Below are positions 8,880 to 17,590 of a stretch of DNA of 64,000 nucleotides, piece by piece (the stretch's first letter is position 1; the number at the start of each line of letters is the position of its first letter). Both the position numbers and the translations under genes were made by a program. The notes beneath the pieces are model-generated. The model saw only the letters and a program-made list of their open reading frames with translations, searched no databases and was not told the origin of the DNA. Source of the stretch: Limnohabitans sp. (GTDB lineage: Bacteria; Bacteroidota; Bacteroidia; Flavobacteriales; Flavobacteriaceae); contig JASGCW010000003.1 of NCBI GenBank assembly GCA_030053945.1, positions 51,034 through 115,033 on the forward strand. The letters are read 5' to 3'.

Positions 8880-9934
8880 AAAAAATACTTTTAGTTATAC
8901 CAACCTTGCAACAAGGAGGTGCCGAAAGGGTTATTACGGAATTAGCAAATGAATGGGCGAGATTAGGACATATGGTCAGCCTAGTAACGTTAATAAAAAG
9001 TGATGTTTTTTATGATTTGCACCCCAACGTGAATTTAATTCAGCTCGAATTTGATAATCGTACTAAAAAGATTTTAGATTTTTTTAAATTATTATTTAAT
9101 TTAAGAAAACAGATAAAAACATTAAATCCTGATTTTGTATTGTCTTTTTTAGATAGATACAATATTCTTACATTGGTCGCAACTCGTTTTTTAGATATAG
9201 ATGTTTTTGTTTCTGATAGAGCTAATCCATATGAATATGTTCCAAAACCTGTTGTTGTTGGACGATTTTTGTTTTATAGATTTGCAAAAGGCATTATTGC
9301 ACAAACAAGTTTAGCTAAAGATTTTTTAACCAAAAAATTAAATCATTCAAATATTCAAGTAATCCCTAATCCAGTAAAAGCTATTCATAAATCAAAGAAT
9401 ATAGTTAGGGAAAATATTATTTTGAATGTTGGTAGGTTAGTTAGAGAAAAAGGGCAACATTACCTTATTGAAATGATGTCTAAACTTAATATAGATAATT
9501 GGAAGTTAGTTATTTTAGGCGATGGTCCTTTAAGAGAAAGTTTAGAAAAACAAATTGTGGATTTAAGTGTTCAGGATAGAGTGATTTTGCAAGGAACTGT
9601 TACTAACGTAGAAGAATGGTTGCATAAATCATCTATTTTTGCATTCTCGTCTGTTTCAGAAGGTTTTCCAAATGCTTTAGTAGAAGCAATGGCAGCAGGT
9701 TTGCCTTGTGTTAGTTTTGATTGTGATGCAGGGCCTAGAGATATTATAGACGATGGTAAGAATGCATTTTTAATACCGTTAGGGGATATAGATGCTTTTA
9801 CAAGTGCAGTTCAAAAATGTATTCAGGATCAAAGTATAAGAGAACAATTATCCTTTCAAGCATCAATAATTGGAGAAGAACTCAATGTTGTGTCGATAGC
9901 GGGAAAATATTTACAGTTTTGTATTGGAAAATAA
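8876..9934 (+). CDS. GT4 glycosyltransferase
   Basis: Retaining GT-B glycosyltransferase (352 residues). The N-terminal loop LQQGGAERV precedes the acceptor domain. The donor domain begins at VGRLVREKGQHYLIE, and the family-4 EX7E region reads SEGFPNALVEAMAAGLP, followed by DCDAGPRDII. It resembles the PglA/PglH-like branch that adds HexNAc residues, but donor specificity cannot be read from sequence. ATGA overlap with the ligase-type gene upstream shows translational coupling. A 66-base gap follows, the longest in region A. Confidence 0.9.
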   Translation: MKKILLVIPTLQQGGAERVITELANEWARLGHMVSLVTLIKSDVFYDLHPNVNLIQLEFDNRTKKILDFFKLLFNLRKQIKTLNPDFVLSFLDRYNILTLVATRFLDIDVFVSDRANPYEYVPKPVVVGRFLFYRFAKGIIAQTSLAKDFLTKKLNHSNIQVIPNPVKAIHKSKNIVRENIILNVGRLVREKGQHYLIEMMSKLNIDNWKLVILGDGPLRESLEKQIVDLSVQDRVILQGTVTNVEEWLHKSSIFAFSSVSEGFPNALVEAMAAGLPCVSFDCDAGPRDIIDDGKNAFLIPLGDIDAFTSAVQKCIQDQSIREQLSFQASIIGEELNVVSIAGKYLQFCIGK

Positions 9935-9966
9935 ATTTTTAATATGTTAAAATCAATTAATTCGAT

Positions 9967-9974
9967 TAATTTTG
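9967..9974 (+). promoter_or_regulatory. Possible internal -7 promoter element
   Basis: TAATTTTG matches the Bacteroidota -7 consensus TAnnTTTG and lies 26 bases before the ATG at 10001, in the only sizeable gap (9935-10000) of region A. No TTG is placed well for a -33 element, so this is weak. It could be a secondary promoter for 10001 to 25727. Confidence 0.3.
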
Positions 9975-10000
9975 GCATTGGTTCGAGAATTTTGTAGTCA

Positions 10001-11149
10001 ATGATAAGAATAGGGATAGACGCAACAAATGTTGGCGGTGGAGGGGGAATTACTCATTTGAAAGAGATAATTTCACACTATGATAAAAATAAATTTGAAG
10101 ATAAAATTGAGTCAATAACAATTTTTGCTTCAAAAAAAGTGCTTGATTCCGTTCCAGAATTATCAAATTTAAATAAGATTACTTTCCCAGAATTAAATAA
10201 AGGATTACTCTCAAGAGTGATTTTTCAACTGACTAAATACGATAAGTATATTTATAAAACTTGCGATGTTTTACTATCGATTACTGGTGACTATGTTGGT
10301 AAATTTAAACCTGTAGTAGGAATGTCTAGAAATATGTTACTTTATGAAAGAGACATTTGGAAAGAAATAAAGCAACCAAAAGAAGTAATTCGGTTCTGGT
10401 TAAATTTTCAAAAGCAAAAAAAATCATTTGCTAACTCAAAAGGAATAATTTTTATTTCACAATATGCACAAAATTATGTGAGTAAACAATTAAATTTAAC
10501 AGGTAAAGATATTTCAATTATTCACCACGGTGTGTCTAATCGTTTTGCAGGAGAAGTAAAAAAGCATAAAAATATTTCAGAATATTCTTTAGAAAATCCA
10601 TACAAACTTTTATATGTTTCACCCGTACACGTTTATAAGCATCAATGGAATGTAATTGAAGCTGTTGGATTACTTCGTAAAAAAGGTTTTCCAATTGAAT
10701 TACAACTGATTGGAAATATAATTTTTAAGCCTTCCGGTGATAAATTAAAGAAAGCTATCCAAGAGGTTGATTCAAAACAAGAATTTATAAAATATTTTGG
10801 CTATGTAGATTACAATGAAATTGATATGTTTTACAAACAAGCTGATGGACTAATTTTTGCATCAACTTGTGAAAATATGCCTAATACATTAATCGAGTGT
10901 ATGTCATCTGGTGTGGCTATAGCTTGTAGTGATAAGCAACCAATGCCTGAATTTTTAAAGGAAAACGGATATTATTTCAATTCATATGATGTGAATTCAA
11001 TTTGTGAAGCAATTAAAAAGATGATTACACATCCAAAAGAAAATGATATTTTAGCATTAAAAAATTTAGAAGAAGCTAAAAAATATAATTGGTCGGAAAC
11101 TTCAAGAAAAACCTTTGAGTTTTTGGTAAATACATATAGTCAAAGTTAA
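10001..11149 (+). CDS. GT4 glycosyltransferase
   Basis: Retaining GT-B enzyme (382 residues). It starts IGIDATNVGGGGGITHL, a glycine-rich loop seen in a subgroup of family 4. The donor half shows LLYVSPVHVYKHQWNVIEA and CENMPNTLIECMSSG, the EX7E-type motif with the first Glu in CENMP and the second in IECMS. It is preceded by a 66-base gap with a candidate -7 element. It is followed at once by an amidotransferase whose ATG begins at the base after its TAA. Donor and acceptor are unknown. Confidence 0.88.
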   Translation: MIRIGIDATNVGGGGGITHLKEIISHYDKNKFEDKIESITIFASKKVLDSVPELSNLNKITFPELNKGLLSRVIFQLTKYDKYIYKTCDVLLSITGDYVGKFKPVVGMSRNMLLYERDIWKEIKQPKEVIRFWLNFQKQKKSFANSKGIIFISQYAQNYVSKQLNLTGKDISIIHHGVSNRFAGEVKKHKNISEYSLENPYKLLYVSPVHVYKHQWNVIEAVGLLRKKGFPIELQLIGNIIFKPSGDKLKKAIQEVDSKQEFIKYFGYVDYNEIDMFYKQADGLIFASTCENMPNTLIECMSSGVAIACSDKQPMPEFLKENGYYFNSYDVNSICEAIKKMITHPKENDILALKNLEEAKKYNWSETSRKTFEFLVNTYSQS

Positions 11150-12925
11150 ATGTGTGGAATAATTGGAACTACTGATGTAAGCAAATCTTCAAAAAACTTT
11201 GAAGAGGCCTTTAAGACTATTTTTCATAGAGGTCCTGATAATCATAACTATATTAAAACCGAAAATTTTATTTTTGGACATGCACGTCTGGCGATTATCG
11301 ATTTGGATGAAAGATCTAATCAACCTTTTGTTTATGAATTTAATAGCGAAAAAATTACTATTGTTTTTAATGGAGAAATCTATAATTTCCTTGAACTAAA
11401 AAAAATATTAGAAGAGAAGAATTATATATTCAAAACCACTTCAGATACTGAAGTTGTTTGTGCTTCTTTTCTTGAGTGGGGTATTGAGTGTTTTGATTAT
11501 TTTGAAGGAATGTGGGCACTTGGACTGTATAATCATAAAAACAATCAATTTTTACTGAGTCGTGATAGAGTAGGAAAAAAACCTTTGTACTATACATTTG
11601 AAAATAATCACGTTAGTTTTTCATCAAGTATATGGGGTGTTTCAAAACTCGAAAATAAAAAAGCAATTTCATCACAAGGATTACAATTATATTTCGCATT
11701 AGGTTTTACTCCTGATAACTATTCAGTTCTAGAAGGAATTCACAAACTTGAGCCTGGAAAAACATTGCTCTTTGATAGAACAAAAACTTCAGTAGAACTT
11801 CTAAATACTAGAATTTCAGTTTTTAAAAAACTAGATAGTAAAAACTATTCGATTAATGAGTTAATCTACAAATCAGTTCAAAAAAGAATCATAAGCGATG
11901 TTCCCATAGCAACACTAATGAGTGGCGGAGTTGATAGCACAATAGTAACCAAGTTAACTAAAGAAAATCAGTCAAAAGCAAAGACTTATTTTGTTGATTT
12001 TGAAGACAAAAAGATGAGTGAGTTTTTTTGGGCTGATTATTTATCTAAAAGAAATAAAATTAATTTAAATAGAGTCTTTCTTCAAGACAAAGAGTTAGAT
12101 GTTGCTTTTCAACAGTATGCAGAAGTTTATGAAGAGCCCTTTGCAGATTACAGTGGGATTCCATCTATAGCTATATTTAAAAAAGTAGCTCAGGAGTTTA
12201 AAGTAGTTTTGACTGGTGACGGAGGTGATGAACTCTTTTATGGTTATCCTCATTATTTTAAAAAGTGGCTATTGAGATTGTTATTGAAAACTAATAAGAT
12301 TTTTAATTTGTCAAGGTTTACAGGAGATGCTGTTAAACAAATTATAAATGGCTCACAAGATGAATTCGAAGGTAATTATCTTAAAAATCACGCGATAGTC
12401 GCACCATTTGCTTTTGATTATATTAATAACAGATTTAATACTGTGATTAAAAAGGAAAAATCTTTTTTGAAAGGAATAATCCAATATGATCGAGAATTTA
12501 ATAATTTGCCAGAAAAGTATTTAGTTAAAACTGATAGAGCATCAATGTTTTCCGGGATAGAAGTAAGATCTCCCTTTTTAGATGAAGTTTTATTAGAAAA
12601 GGTAAGAACAAAACCTGTATTTTTATTATTTACCCCTTTTATTTCGAAACTTTATTTGAAATTATTGTATTTTCGATGCTTTGGATTAAAGTATTTTTTA
12701 TCGAAAAAAAGTGGTTTTACACCTCCTGTTGAAACTCTTAGAAATCAATATTTTAAAGAGAGTGATTATGAGGTTTTGAAAGAAAAGTTACAAGATGTTG
12801 ATCAGATTTTTTATAAAGAGATACAAAATTTGACTTATCAAAATTTATTAAAAGATAAAATATTGTTTGATCGTTTTTTCTTTTTTAATATTTGGTTTCA
12901 AAAAACATATTTAAAAAATAGTTAG
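11150..12925 (+). CDS. Asparagine-synthase-like glutamine amidotransferase (second copy)
   Basis: A second class II amidotransferase with a synthetase domain (591 residues). The nucleophile Cys2 (MCGI), HRGPDN near 26-31, NGEIYN near 74-79, the PP-loop MSGGVDST at about 257-264, and TGDGGDE are all present, so both active sites look intact. It differs clearly from the copy at 2306-4111, for example GKKPLYY here against GVKPFYY there, so it is a diverged paralog and not a recent duplication. The likely role is amidation of a carboxylated sugar. Two copies suggest two carboxylated residues or two acceptor stages. It begins directly after the GT4 stop codon. Confidence 0.88.
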   Translation: MCGIIGTTDVSKSSKNFEEAFKTIFHRGPDNHNYIKTENFIFGHARLAIIDLDERSNQPFVYEFNSEKITIVFNGEIYNFLELKKILEEKNYIFKTTSDTEVVCASFLEWGIECFDYFEGMWALGLYNHKNNQFLLSRDRVGKKPLYYTFENNHVSFSSSIWGVSKLENKKAISSQGLQLYFALGFTPDNYSVLEGIHKLEPGKTLLFDRTKTSVELLNTRISVFKKLDSKNYSINELIYKSVQKRIISDVPIATLMSGGVDSTIVTKLTKENQSKAKTYFVDFEDKKMSEFFWADYLSKRNKINLNRVFLQDKELDVAFQQYAEVYEEPFADYSGIPSIAIFKKVAQEFKVVLTGDGGDELFYGYPHYFKKWLLRLLLKTNKIFNLSRFTGDAVKQIINGSQDEFEGNYLKNHAIVAPFAFDYINNRFNTVIKKEKSFLKGIIQYDREFNNLPEKYLVKTDRASMFSGIEVRSPFLDEVLLEKVRTKPVFLLFTPFISKLYLKLLYFRCFGLKYFLSKKSGFTPPVETLRNQYFKESDYEVLKEKLQDVDQIFYKEIQNLTYQNLLKDKILFDRFFFFNIWFQKTYLKNS

Positions 12926-12933
12926 CAATAGAT

Positions 12934-13974
12934 ATGCAACAAATAAAGGATAAAGTTTTACTTATTACAGGAGGGACAGGTTCATTTGGTACCGCCGTTT
13001 TAAACCGCTTTTTAGAAACGGATCATTTTAAAGAAATTCGTATCTTTTCTCGTGATGAGAAAAAGCAAGATGATATGCGTAATCAGTATAAAAATTCAAA
13101 ATTGAAATTTTATATTGGGGACGTTCGTAATTACAATAGTATTGATAGGGCAATGCATAATGTTGATTATGTTTTTCACGCTGCTGCTTTAAAGCAAGTT
13201 CCTTCATGTGAATTTTTTCCTATGGAAGCAGTTCAAACGAATGTAATAGGTACGCAAAATGTGATTGATTCTGCTGTAAGACATAATGTGCAAAAAGTAA
13301 TTTGTTTGAGTACAGATAAAGCAGCTTATCCTATTAATGCTATGGGAATTTCTAAAGCAATGATGGAAAAAGTAGCTGTTGCTGCCTCTCGAAATCTTGA
13401 TAATACTACTGTTTGTTTAACAAGGTATGGAAATGTGATGGCATCTCGTGGTTCTGTAATCCCTTTGTTTTTAAAACAAATAAAAGAAGGACAACCTTTA
13501 ACAATCACAGATCCTTCTATGACACGCTTTTTAATGTCTTTAGAAGAAGCAGTAGAATTAGTTCTTTTTGCTTTTGAGCATGGTAATCCAGGTGATTTAT
13601 TTGTAAATAAAGCACCAGCAGGAACTATAGGCGATTTAGCACAAGCTTTAAAAGAAATGTGTAATGCCACTAATGAAATTAAAATTATAGGTACACGTCA
13701 CGGTGAAAAGTTGTATGAGACATTATGTACGCGTGAAGAAATGTTAAAAGCTGAAGATATGGGTGAATTTTATCGTATTCCAGCAGATAATCGTGATTTG
13801 AACTATGCTCAGTATTTCTCAGAAGGAAATGAAGATGTTTCTAAAATTGAAGATTACCACTCTCATAATACAGAACAAAAAGACGTGGAAGGGATGAAGC
13901 AGTTATTGTTGAAATTGCCAGTCATTAGAAAAGAGGTTTTAGGTGAAGAAAATAATTCAAATTATCCTGAGTAA
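12934..13974 (+). CDS. UDP-GlcNAc 4,6-dehydratase/5-epimerase (FnlA/CapE/WbjB/WbvB type)
   Basis: Extended SDR (346 residues) that begins conversion of UDP-GlcNAc to UDP-L-6-deoxy-HexNAc sugars. The NAD-binding motif GGTGSFG lies at 13-19. The catalytic region has STDK (126-129) and Met137 in the place of the usual SDR tyrosine, with Lys141 in MGISK, as in CapE/FnlA-type enzymes. KQVPSCEFFPMEAV is a strong family marker. The following genes supply the cupin, 2-epimerase, reductase and transferase of the same branch. The final sugar (L-FucNAc or L-QuiNAc) depends on the reductase at 15531. The stop overlaps the next start by TAATG. Confidence 0.92.
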   Translation: MQQIKDKVLLITGGTGSFGTAVLNRFLETDHFKEIRIFSRDEKKQDDMRNQYKNSKLKFYIGDVRNYNSIDRAMHNVDYVFHAAALKQVPSCEFFPMEAVQTNVIGTQNVIDSAVRHNVQKVICLSTDKAAYPINAMGISKAMMEKVAVAASRNLDNTTVCLTRYGNVMASRGSVIPLFLKQIKEGQPLTITDPSMTRFLMSLEEAVELVLFAFEHGNPGDLFVNKAPAGTIGDLAQALKEMCNATNEIKIIGTRHGEKLYETLCTREEMLKAEDMGEFYRIPADNRDLNYAQYFSEGNEDVSKIEDYHSHNTEQKDVEGMKQLLLKLPVIRKEVLGEENNSNYPE

Positions 13975-14393
13975 TGTTTCCTACTGTAATAAAGGGAGGT
14001 TTTCATCAAGACGATAGAGGAAAGCTTCAGTTTAATAATGACTTCAATGCTATAGAAATAAAGCGAGTATATTTTATTCAAAACAAAGATACTTTTTTTG
14101 AAAGAGGCTGGCAAGGTCATAAAATAGAACAGAGATGGTTTACTGCTGTTTCAGGTAAATTTTTGATTAATGTAATTGCAATTGAAAATTGTGAAGAACC
14201 AAATGATAATTCAAATATGGTTTCTTTTGAAATAAGTGCAGAAAGTTTTGATGTATTGCATATTCCTAGTGGATATATAACTTGTATCAGAGCACTAGAG
14301 CACGATTCTAAGTTATTAGTAATGTCAGATTATTTACTTGGTGAGACTAATGACGAGGTAAGGTTTCCATTAGAAAGATTTGCGAGAAAATAA
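13974..14393 (+). CDS. WxcM/FdtA-like cupin, sugar isomerase or epimerase
   Basis: Small cupin (139 residues) of the WxcM-like/sugar 3,4-ketoisomerase family. It shows RVYFIQNKD, then ERGWQGHKIEQRWF where the His corresponds to the family HAH-type motif, then SFDVLHIPSGY. It lies between the FnlA-like dehydratase and the 2-epimerase. In CapF/FnlB enzymes a cupin is fused to the C-terminus of the reductase; here the reductase has none, so this free cupin may do a 3-epimerisation or helper step. The E. coli fnl cluster also has a cupin (WbuC), but from another cupin family. The exact reaction is unproven. Confidence 0.78.
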   Translation: MFPTVIKGGFHQDDRGKLQFNNDFNAIEIKRVYFIQNKDTFFERGWQGHKIEQRWFTAVSGKFLINVIAIENCEEPNDNSNMVSFEISAESFDVLHIPSGYITCIRALEHDSKLLVMSDYLLGETNDEVRFPLERFARK

Positions 14394-14407
14394 AGTTGTT
14401 TATAAAA

Positions 14408-15529
14408 ATGAAAAAGTTAAAAGTAGCCACAATTATAGGGACAAGACCAGAAATTATTCGTTTAGCCGAATGTATAAAATTATGTGATCAGTTTTTTGAT
14501 CATATCTTAATTCATACAGGTCAAAACTATGATTATGAACTAAATGAAATATTTTTTGAAGATTTAAATCTTCGTAAACCCGATGTTTTTTTAAATGTTG
14601 CAGGTAATCATTTGGGAGAAACAATCGGAAATGTTATTGCTAAATCTTTTGAAATTTTGTCAAAAGAAATGCCTGATGCTATTTTAGTGTTAGGAGATAC
14701 AAACAGTGTTTTAAGTACTATTGCTGCAAAACGTTTGAAAATTCCTATTTTTCATATGGAAGCAGGTAATAGGTGTTTTGATCAAAACGTGCCAGAGGAA
14801 ATTAATCGCAAAATTTCAGATCATATTTCTGATATTAATTTGACCTATACTGAAAACAGTAGAAGATACCTTTTAAGTGAAGGTTTCAGAAAAGATCATG
14901 TGTTTGTAACTGGATCACCACTTTTAGAAGTATTAGAAAAATATAAAAATAAGATTGATAGTTCAGATGTGGTTTCCCGACTTGGATTACAACAAGGTAA
15001 ATATATTGTAGTAAGCGCACACCGTGAGGAGAATATCGATATAAAAAATCATTTTGAAATTTTATCAGCATCTTTAAACGTGGTAGCAGAAAAATATCAG
15101 ATGCCTATTATTTTCTCAACACACCCTCGTACTAAAAAAAGAATAGAAGCAAATAATATTACTTTTCACCCATTAATACAAAATGTTCCACCATTAGGAT
15201 TTTTTGATTATGTGAATCTACAACAAAATTCATTTATCGTTTTATCTGATAGCGGTACTATTTCGGAAGAGTCTGCAATGATGAAATTTCCAGCGGTTAG
15301 TATTAGAACTAGTACTGAAAGACCTGAAGCTGTTGATTGGGGTACGATTGTATTAGGGGGTATTAACACAGATAGTATGCTGAATTCTATTGAAATAGCT
15401 AAAGGATTATCTTTAACAGATGATGCACAATTACCTTTTGAATATACGATAAAAAATACTTCAGCAAGAGTAATTAGAGCTATTCAAAGTTATACGCCAA
15501 TAGTTAATAAAGTAATTTGGGATAAATAA
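14408..15529 (+). CDS. UDP-HexNAc 2-epimerase, FnlC/WbjD/WecB family
   Basis: Non-hydrolysing UDP-N-acetylhexosamine 2-epimerase (about 373 residues), GT-B fold. It has GTRPEIIRL at the N-terminus, HTGQNYD, VLGDTNS, HMEAGNRCFDQNVPEE, SAHREENID, and SDSGTISEES near the C-terminus. In context it is the C2 epimerase of the UDP-L-6-deoxy-HexNAc pathway (FnlC/WbjD/CapG/WbvD) and not a UDP-ManNAc maker for another route. I chose ATG at 14408, because a TTG at 14396 would add four residues that precede the usual start. The next gene begins 1 base after the stop. Confidence 0.9.
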   Translation: MKKLKVATIIGTRPEIIRLAECIKLCDQFFDHILIHTGQNYDYELNEIFFEDLNLRKPDVFLNVAGNHLGETIGNVIAKSFEILSKEMPDAILVLGDTNSVLSTIAAKRLKIPIFHMEAGNRCFDQNVPEEINRKISDHISDINLTYTENSRRYLLSEGFRKDHVFVTGSPLLEVLEKYKNKIDSSDVVSRLGLQQGKYIVVSAHREENIDIKNHFEILSASLNVVAEKYQMPIIFSTHPRTKKRIEANNITFHPLIQNVPPLGFFDYVNLQQNSFIVLSDSGTISEESAMMKFPAVSIRTSTERPEAVDWGTIVLGGINTDSMLNSIEIAKGLSLTDDAQLPFEYTIKNTSARVIRAIQSYTPIVNKVIWDK

Positions 15530-15530
15530 G

Positions 15531-16388
15531 ATGAAGAAAGTTTTAGTTATAGGTATTAAGGGAATGGCTGGACATTTAATTTTTCAAAAATTGCAGCATT
15601 TGGAAAATTATGAAGTCTATGGAATTGCTCGTAACATAACTAAATCAAAAAATACTTTTGATTTAGATGTGAGTGATACATCTAAATTGTCAGAAATTAT
15701 ATTGAAAAATGATTTTGATGCTGTTGTGAATTGTATTGGAATTCTTAATAAAGTTGCTGAAGATAACCCTGATAAGGCAATTTGGTTTAATTCATACTTC
15801 CCACACTACCTTGAAAGTTTAACAAAAAAAATAAAAACTAAAGTTATTCATATAAGTACTGATTGTGTTTTTTCAGGGAAGAAAGGTGGATATACTGAAA
15901 AAGATATAAGGGACGGAATTGGGTTTTATGCACAATCAAAAGCCTTGGGTGAAATTGTTAATAATAAGGATGTAACCTTAAGGACTTCAATTATTGGTCC
16001 AGAAGTTAATACTAACGGAATTGGACTTTTTCATTGGTTTATGACTCAGGAAAATACACAAGTGCTTAAAGGTTATACAAATGCTTTTTGGTCTGGTATT
16101 ACAACTTTTGAATTAGTAAAAGTTGTGCATTGGGCGATACACAACTCAGTAACTGGAATAAAACAAATTTCAAGAGAAAAGATTGATAAGTATAATTTGT
16201 TGTTACTATTCAACGAGATTTTTAAAAATAATGAAATGCAAATCATTCCAGATGATTATTATAAAGTTGATAAAAGTTTAGTGAGTTCAAGAATAGATTG
16301 TATTTATGAGGTTCCAACTTATAAACAAATGCTTATCGAAATGAAAGAATGGATTTTGAATAATCAATATGAATATCAGATTAAATGA
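15531..16388 (+). CDS. RmlD-like 4-keto-reductase (WbvR-like, no cupin domain)
   Basis: SDR (285 residues) of the dTDP-4-dehydrorhamnose reductase family, with a GIKGMAGHL nucleotide-binding loop, STDCVFSGKKGGYTE and a degenerate YxxxK (YAQSK). In the P. aeruginosa O11 and S. aureus CP5 pathways the reductase (WbjC/CapF, about 370 residues) carries a C-terminal cupin and yields UDP-L-FucNAc. The RmlD-type WbvR of Vibrio cholerae O37 lacks it and yields UDP-L-RhaNAc, then L-QuiNAc. The length here fits WbvR, so L-QuiNAc is the favoured product (inference). Overlaps the transferase gene by ATGA. Confidence 0.82.
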   Translation: MKKVLVIGIKGMAGHLIFQKLQHLENYEVYGIARNITKSKNTFDLDVSDTSKLSEIILKNDFDAVVNCIGILNKVAEDNPDKAIWFNSYFPHYLESLTKKIKTKVIHISTDCVFSGKKGGYTEKDIRDGIGFYAQSKALGEIVNNKDVTLRTSIIGPEVNTNGIGLFHWFMTQENTQVLKGYTNAFWSGITTFELVKVVHWAIHNSVTGIKQISREKIDKYNLLLLFNEIFKNNEMQIIPDDYYKVDKSLVSSRIDCIYEVPTYKQMLIEMKEWILNNQYEYQIK

Positions 16389-17590
16389 AAATTTTAATCA
16401 TATCTCAATATTTTTGGCCAGAAAATTTTAAAATTAATGATCTAGCTCTTGGACTCAAAGAGAAAGGTCACGAGGTAACTGTGCTTACAGGTACTCCAAA
16501 TTATCCAAAAGGAACTTTTTTTGATGGATTTAGCTTTTGGAAAAAGAATGATTCTGAATGGAATGGGGTAAAAGTGTATAGAAGTAAGCTTATTCCAAGA
16601 GGTAATAATTCACTTCAGTTAATGCTCAATTATGTATCATTTCCATTTTTTGCTAGTTTTCGTTGTTTCTTTATTAAAGAAAAGTTTGATAAAATATTAG
16701 TTTATGAACCGTCTCCAATAACTGTTGGTTTACCAGCCATTGTAATGGGTAAAATAAAAAGAATACCATATTTTTTTTGGGTACAAGATTTATGGCCAGA
16801 GAGTTTAACAGCAGCGGGTGGTGTCAAAAACAAATTTATCTTAAACTTTTTTGATAGAATTACTAAGTTGATTTATAATAAATCAGAAAAAGTTTTAGTG
16901 CAATCAGAGGGGTTTAAAAACTATATTTTAAATCAAGGAATTTCTGAAAATAAAATTATTTTTTATCCTAATTCAACCGAAACTTTTTATAAGCCTATGC
17001 CTCAAGATAAACAGTATCTAAGTTTGTTACCTGAAGGCTTTAAAATAATCTTTGCGGGAAATCTAGGAGAAGCTCAAAGTTTAAATACTCTTATTGAAGC
17101 GGCTAGAATTGTTAGTGAGCAAGAAATCGATGTGAAATGGGTCTTTTTAGGAGATGGAAGAATGAAGGGGAATTTAGAAGAACAAATAAAAAAGAATAAA
17201 CTCGAAAATCAAGTTTTCTTATTAGGAGCATTTCCTTCTGAACAAATGCCTAATTTTTTTGCTTGTGCTGACGGATTAATTGTCTCTTTAAAGAAAGATA
17301 AAATATTTTCTTTAACAATACCCTCAAAAGTTCAATCTTATATGGCGTGCGAAAAGCCTATTTTAGCTTCTCTTGATGGAGAAGGAGCTAGAATTGTTGA
17401 AATTTCTAATAGTGGCTTTACTTCATCAGCGGAAAATGCATTAGATTTAGCAAAAAACGTTGTTGAGTTGTATAATTTGTCAGAAGAAGAACGAAACACT
17501 TTAGGTAAAAATGCTGGAGATTACTTTAGAAAAGAATTTGAACGTGAGTTATTGTTAAATAGATTGATTTCAATTTTAAACAATGAATAA
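16385..17590 (+). CDS. WbuB-like GT4 glycosyltransferase (L-6-deoxy-HexNAc transferase)
   Basis: GT-B family 4 enzyme (401 residues). The start MKILIISQYFWPENFKIND and later TGTPNYPKGTFFDGF are the hallmark of WbuB/WbjE-type L-fucosamine transferases, which always sit behind fnlA-C-like genes. The donor domain shows FAGNLGEAQSLNTLIEA and FLGDGRMKG, and ends with TIPSKVQSYMACEKPILA. It probably transfers the L-QuiNAc or L-FucNAc made by the four genes before it to the lipid-linked primer. ATGA overlap with the reductase and an 8-base overlap with the next SDR gene support one transcript. Confidence 0.9.
   Translation: MKILIISQYFWPENFKINDLALGLKEKGHEVTVLTGTPNYPKGTFFDGFSFWKKNDSEWNGVKVYRSKLIPRGNNSLQLMLNYVSFPFFASFRCFFIKEKFDKILVYEPSPITVGLPAIVMGKIKRIPYFFWVQDLWPESLTAAGGVKNKFILNFFDRITKLIYNKSEKVLVQSEGFKNYILNQGISENKIIFYPNSTETFYKPMPQDKQYLSLLPEGFKIIFAGNLGEAQSLNTLIEAARIVSEQEIDVKWVFLGDGRMKGNLEEQIKKNKLENQVFLLGAFPSEQMPNFFACADGLIVSLKKDKIFSLTIPSKVQSYMACEKPILASLDGEGARIVEISNSGFTSSAENALDLAKNVVELYNLSEEERNTLGKNAGDYFRKEFERELLLNRLISILNNE

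Noticed and set aside
13326..13670. 114-codon open frame on the minus strand
   Set aside because: Lies wholly inside the FnlA-like gene, has no domain or start context, and follows from codon bias of the real gene.
13974..14393. WbuC-type cupin as in the E. coli fnl-wbuB-wbuC cluster
   Set aside because: Motifs fit the WxcM/FdtA family better; position (second gene) also differs from wbuC.
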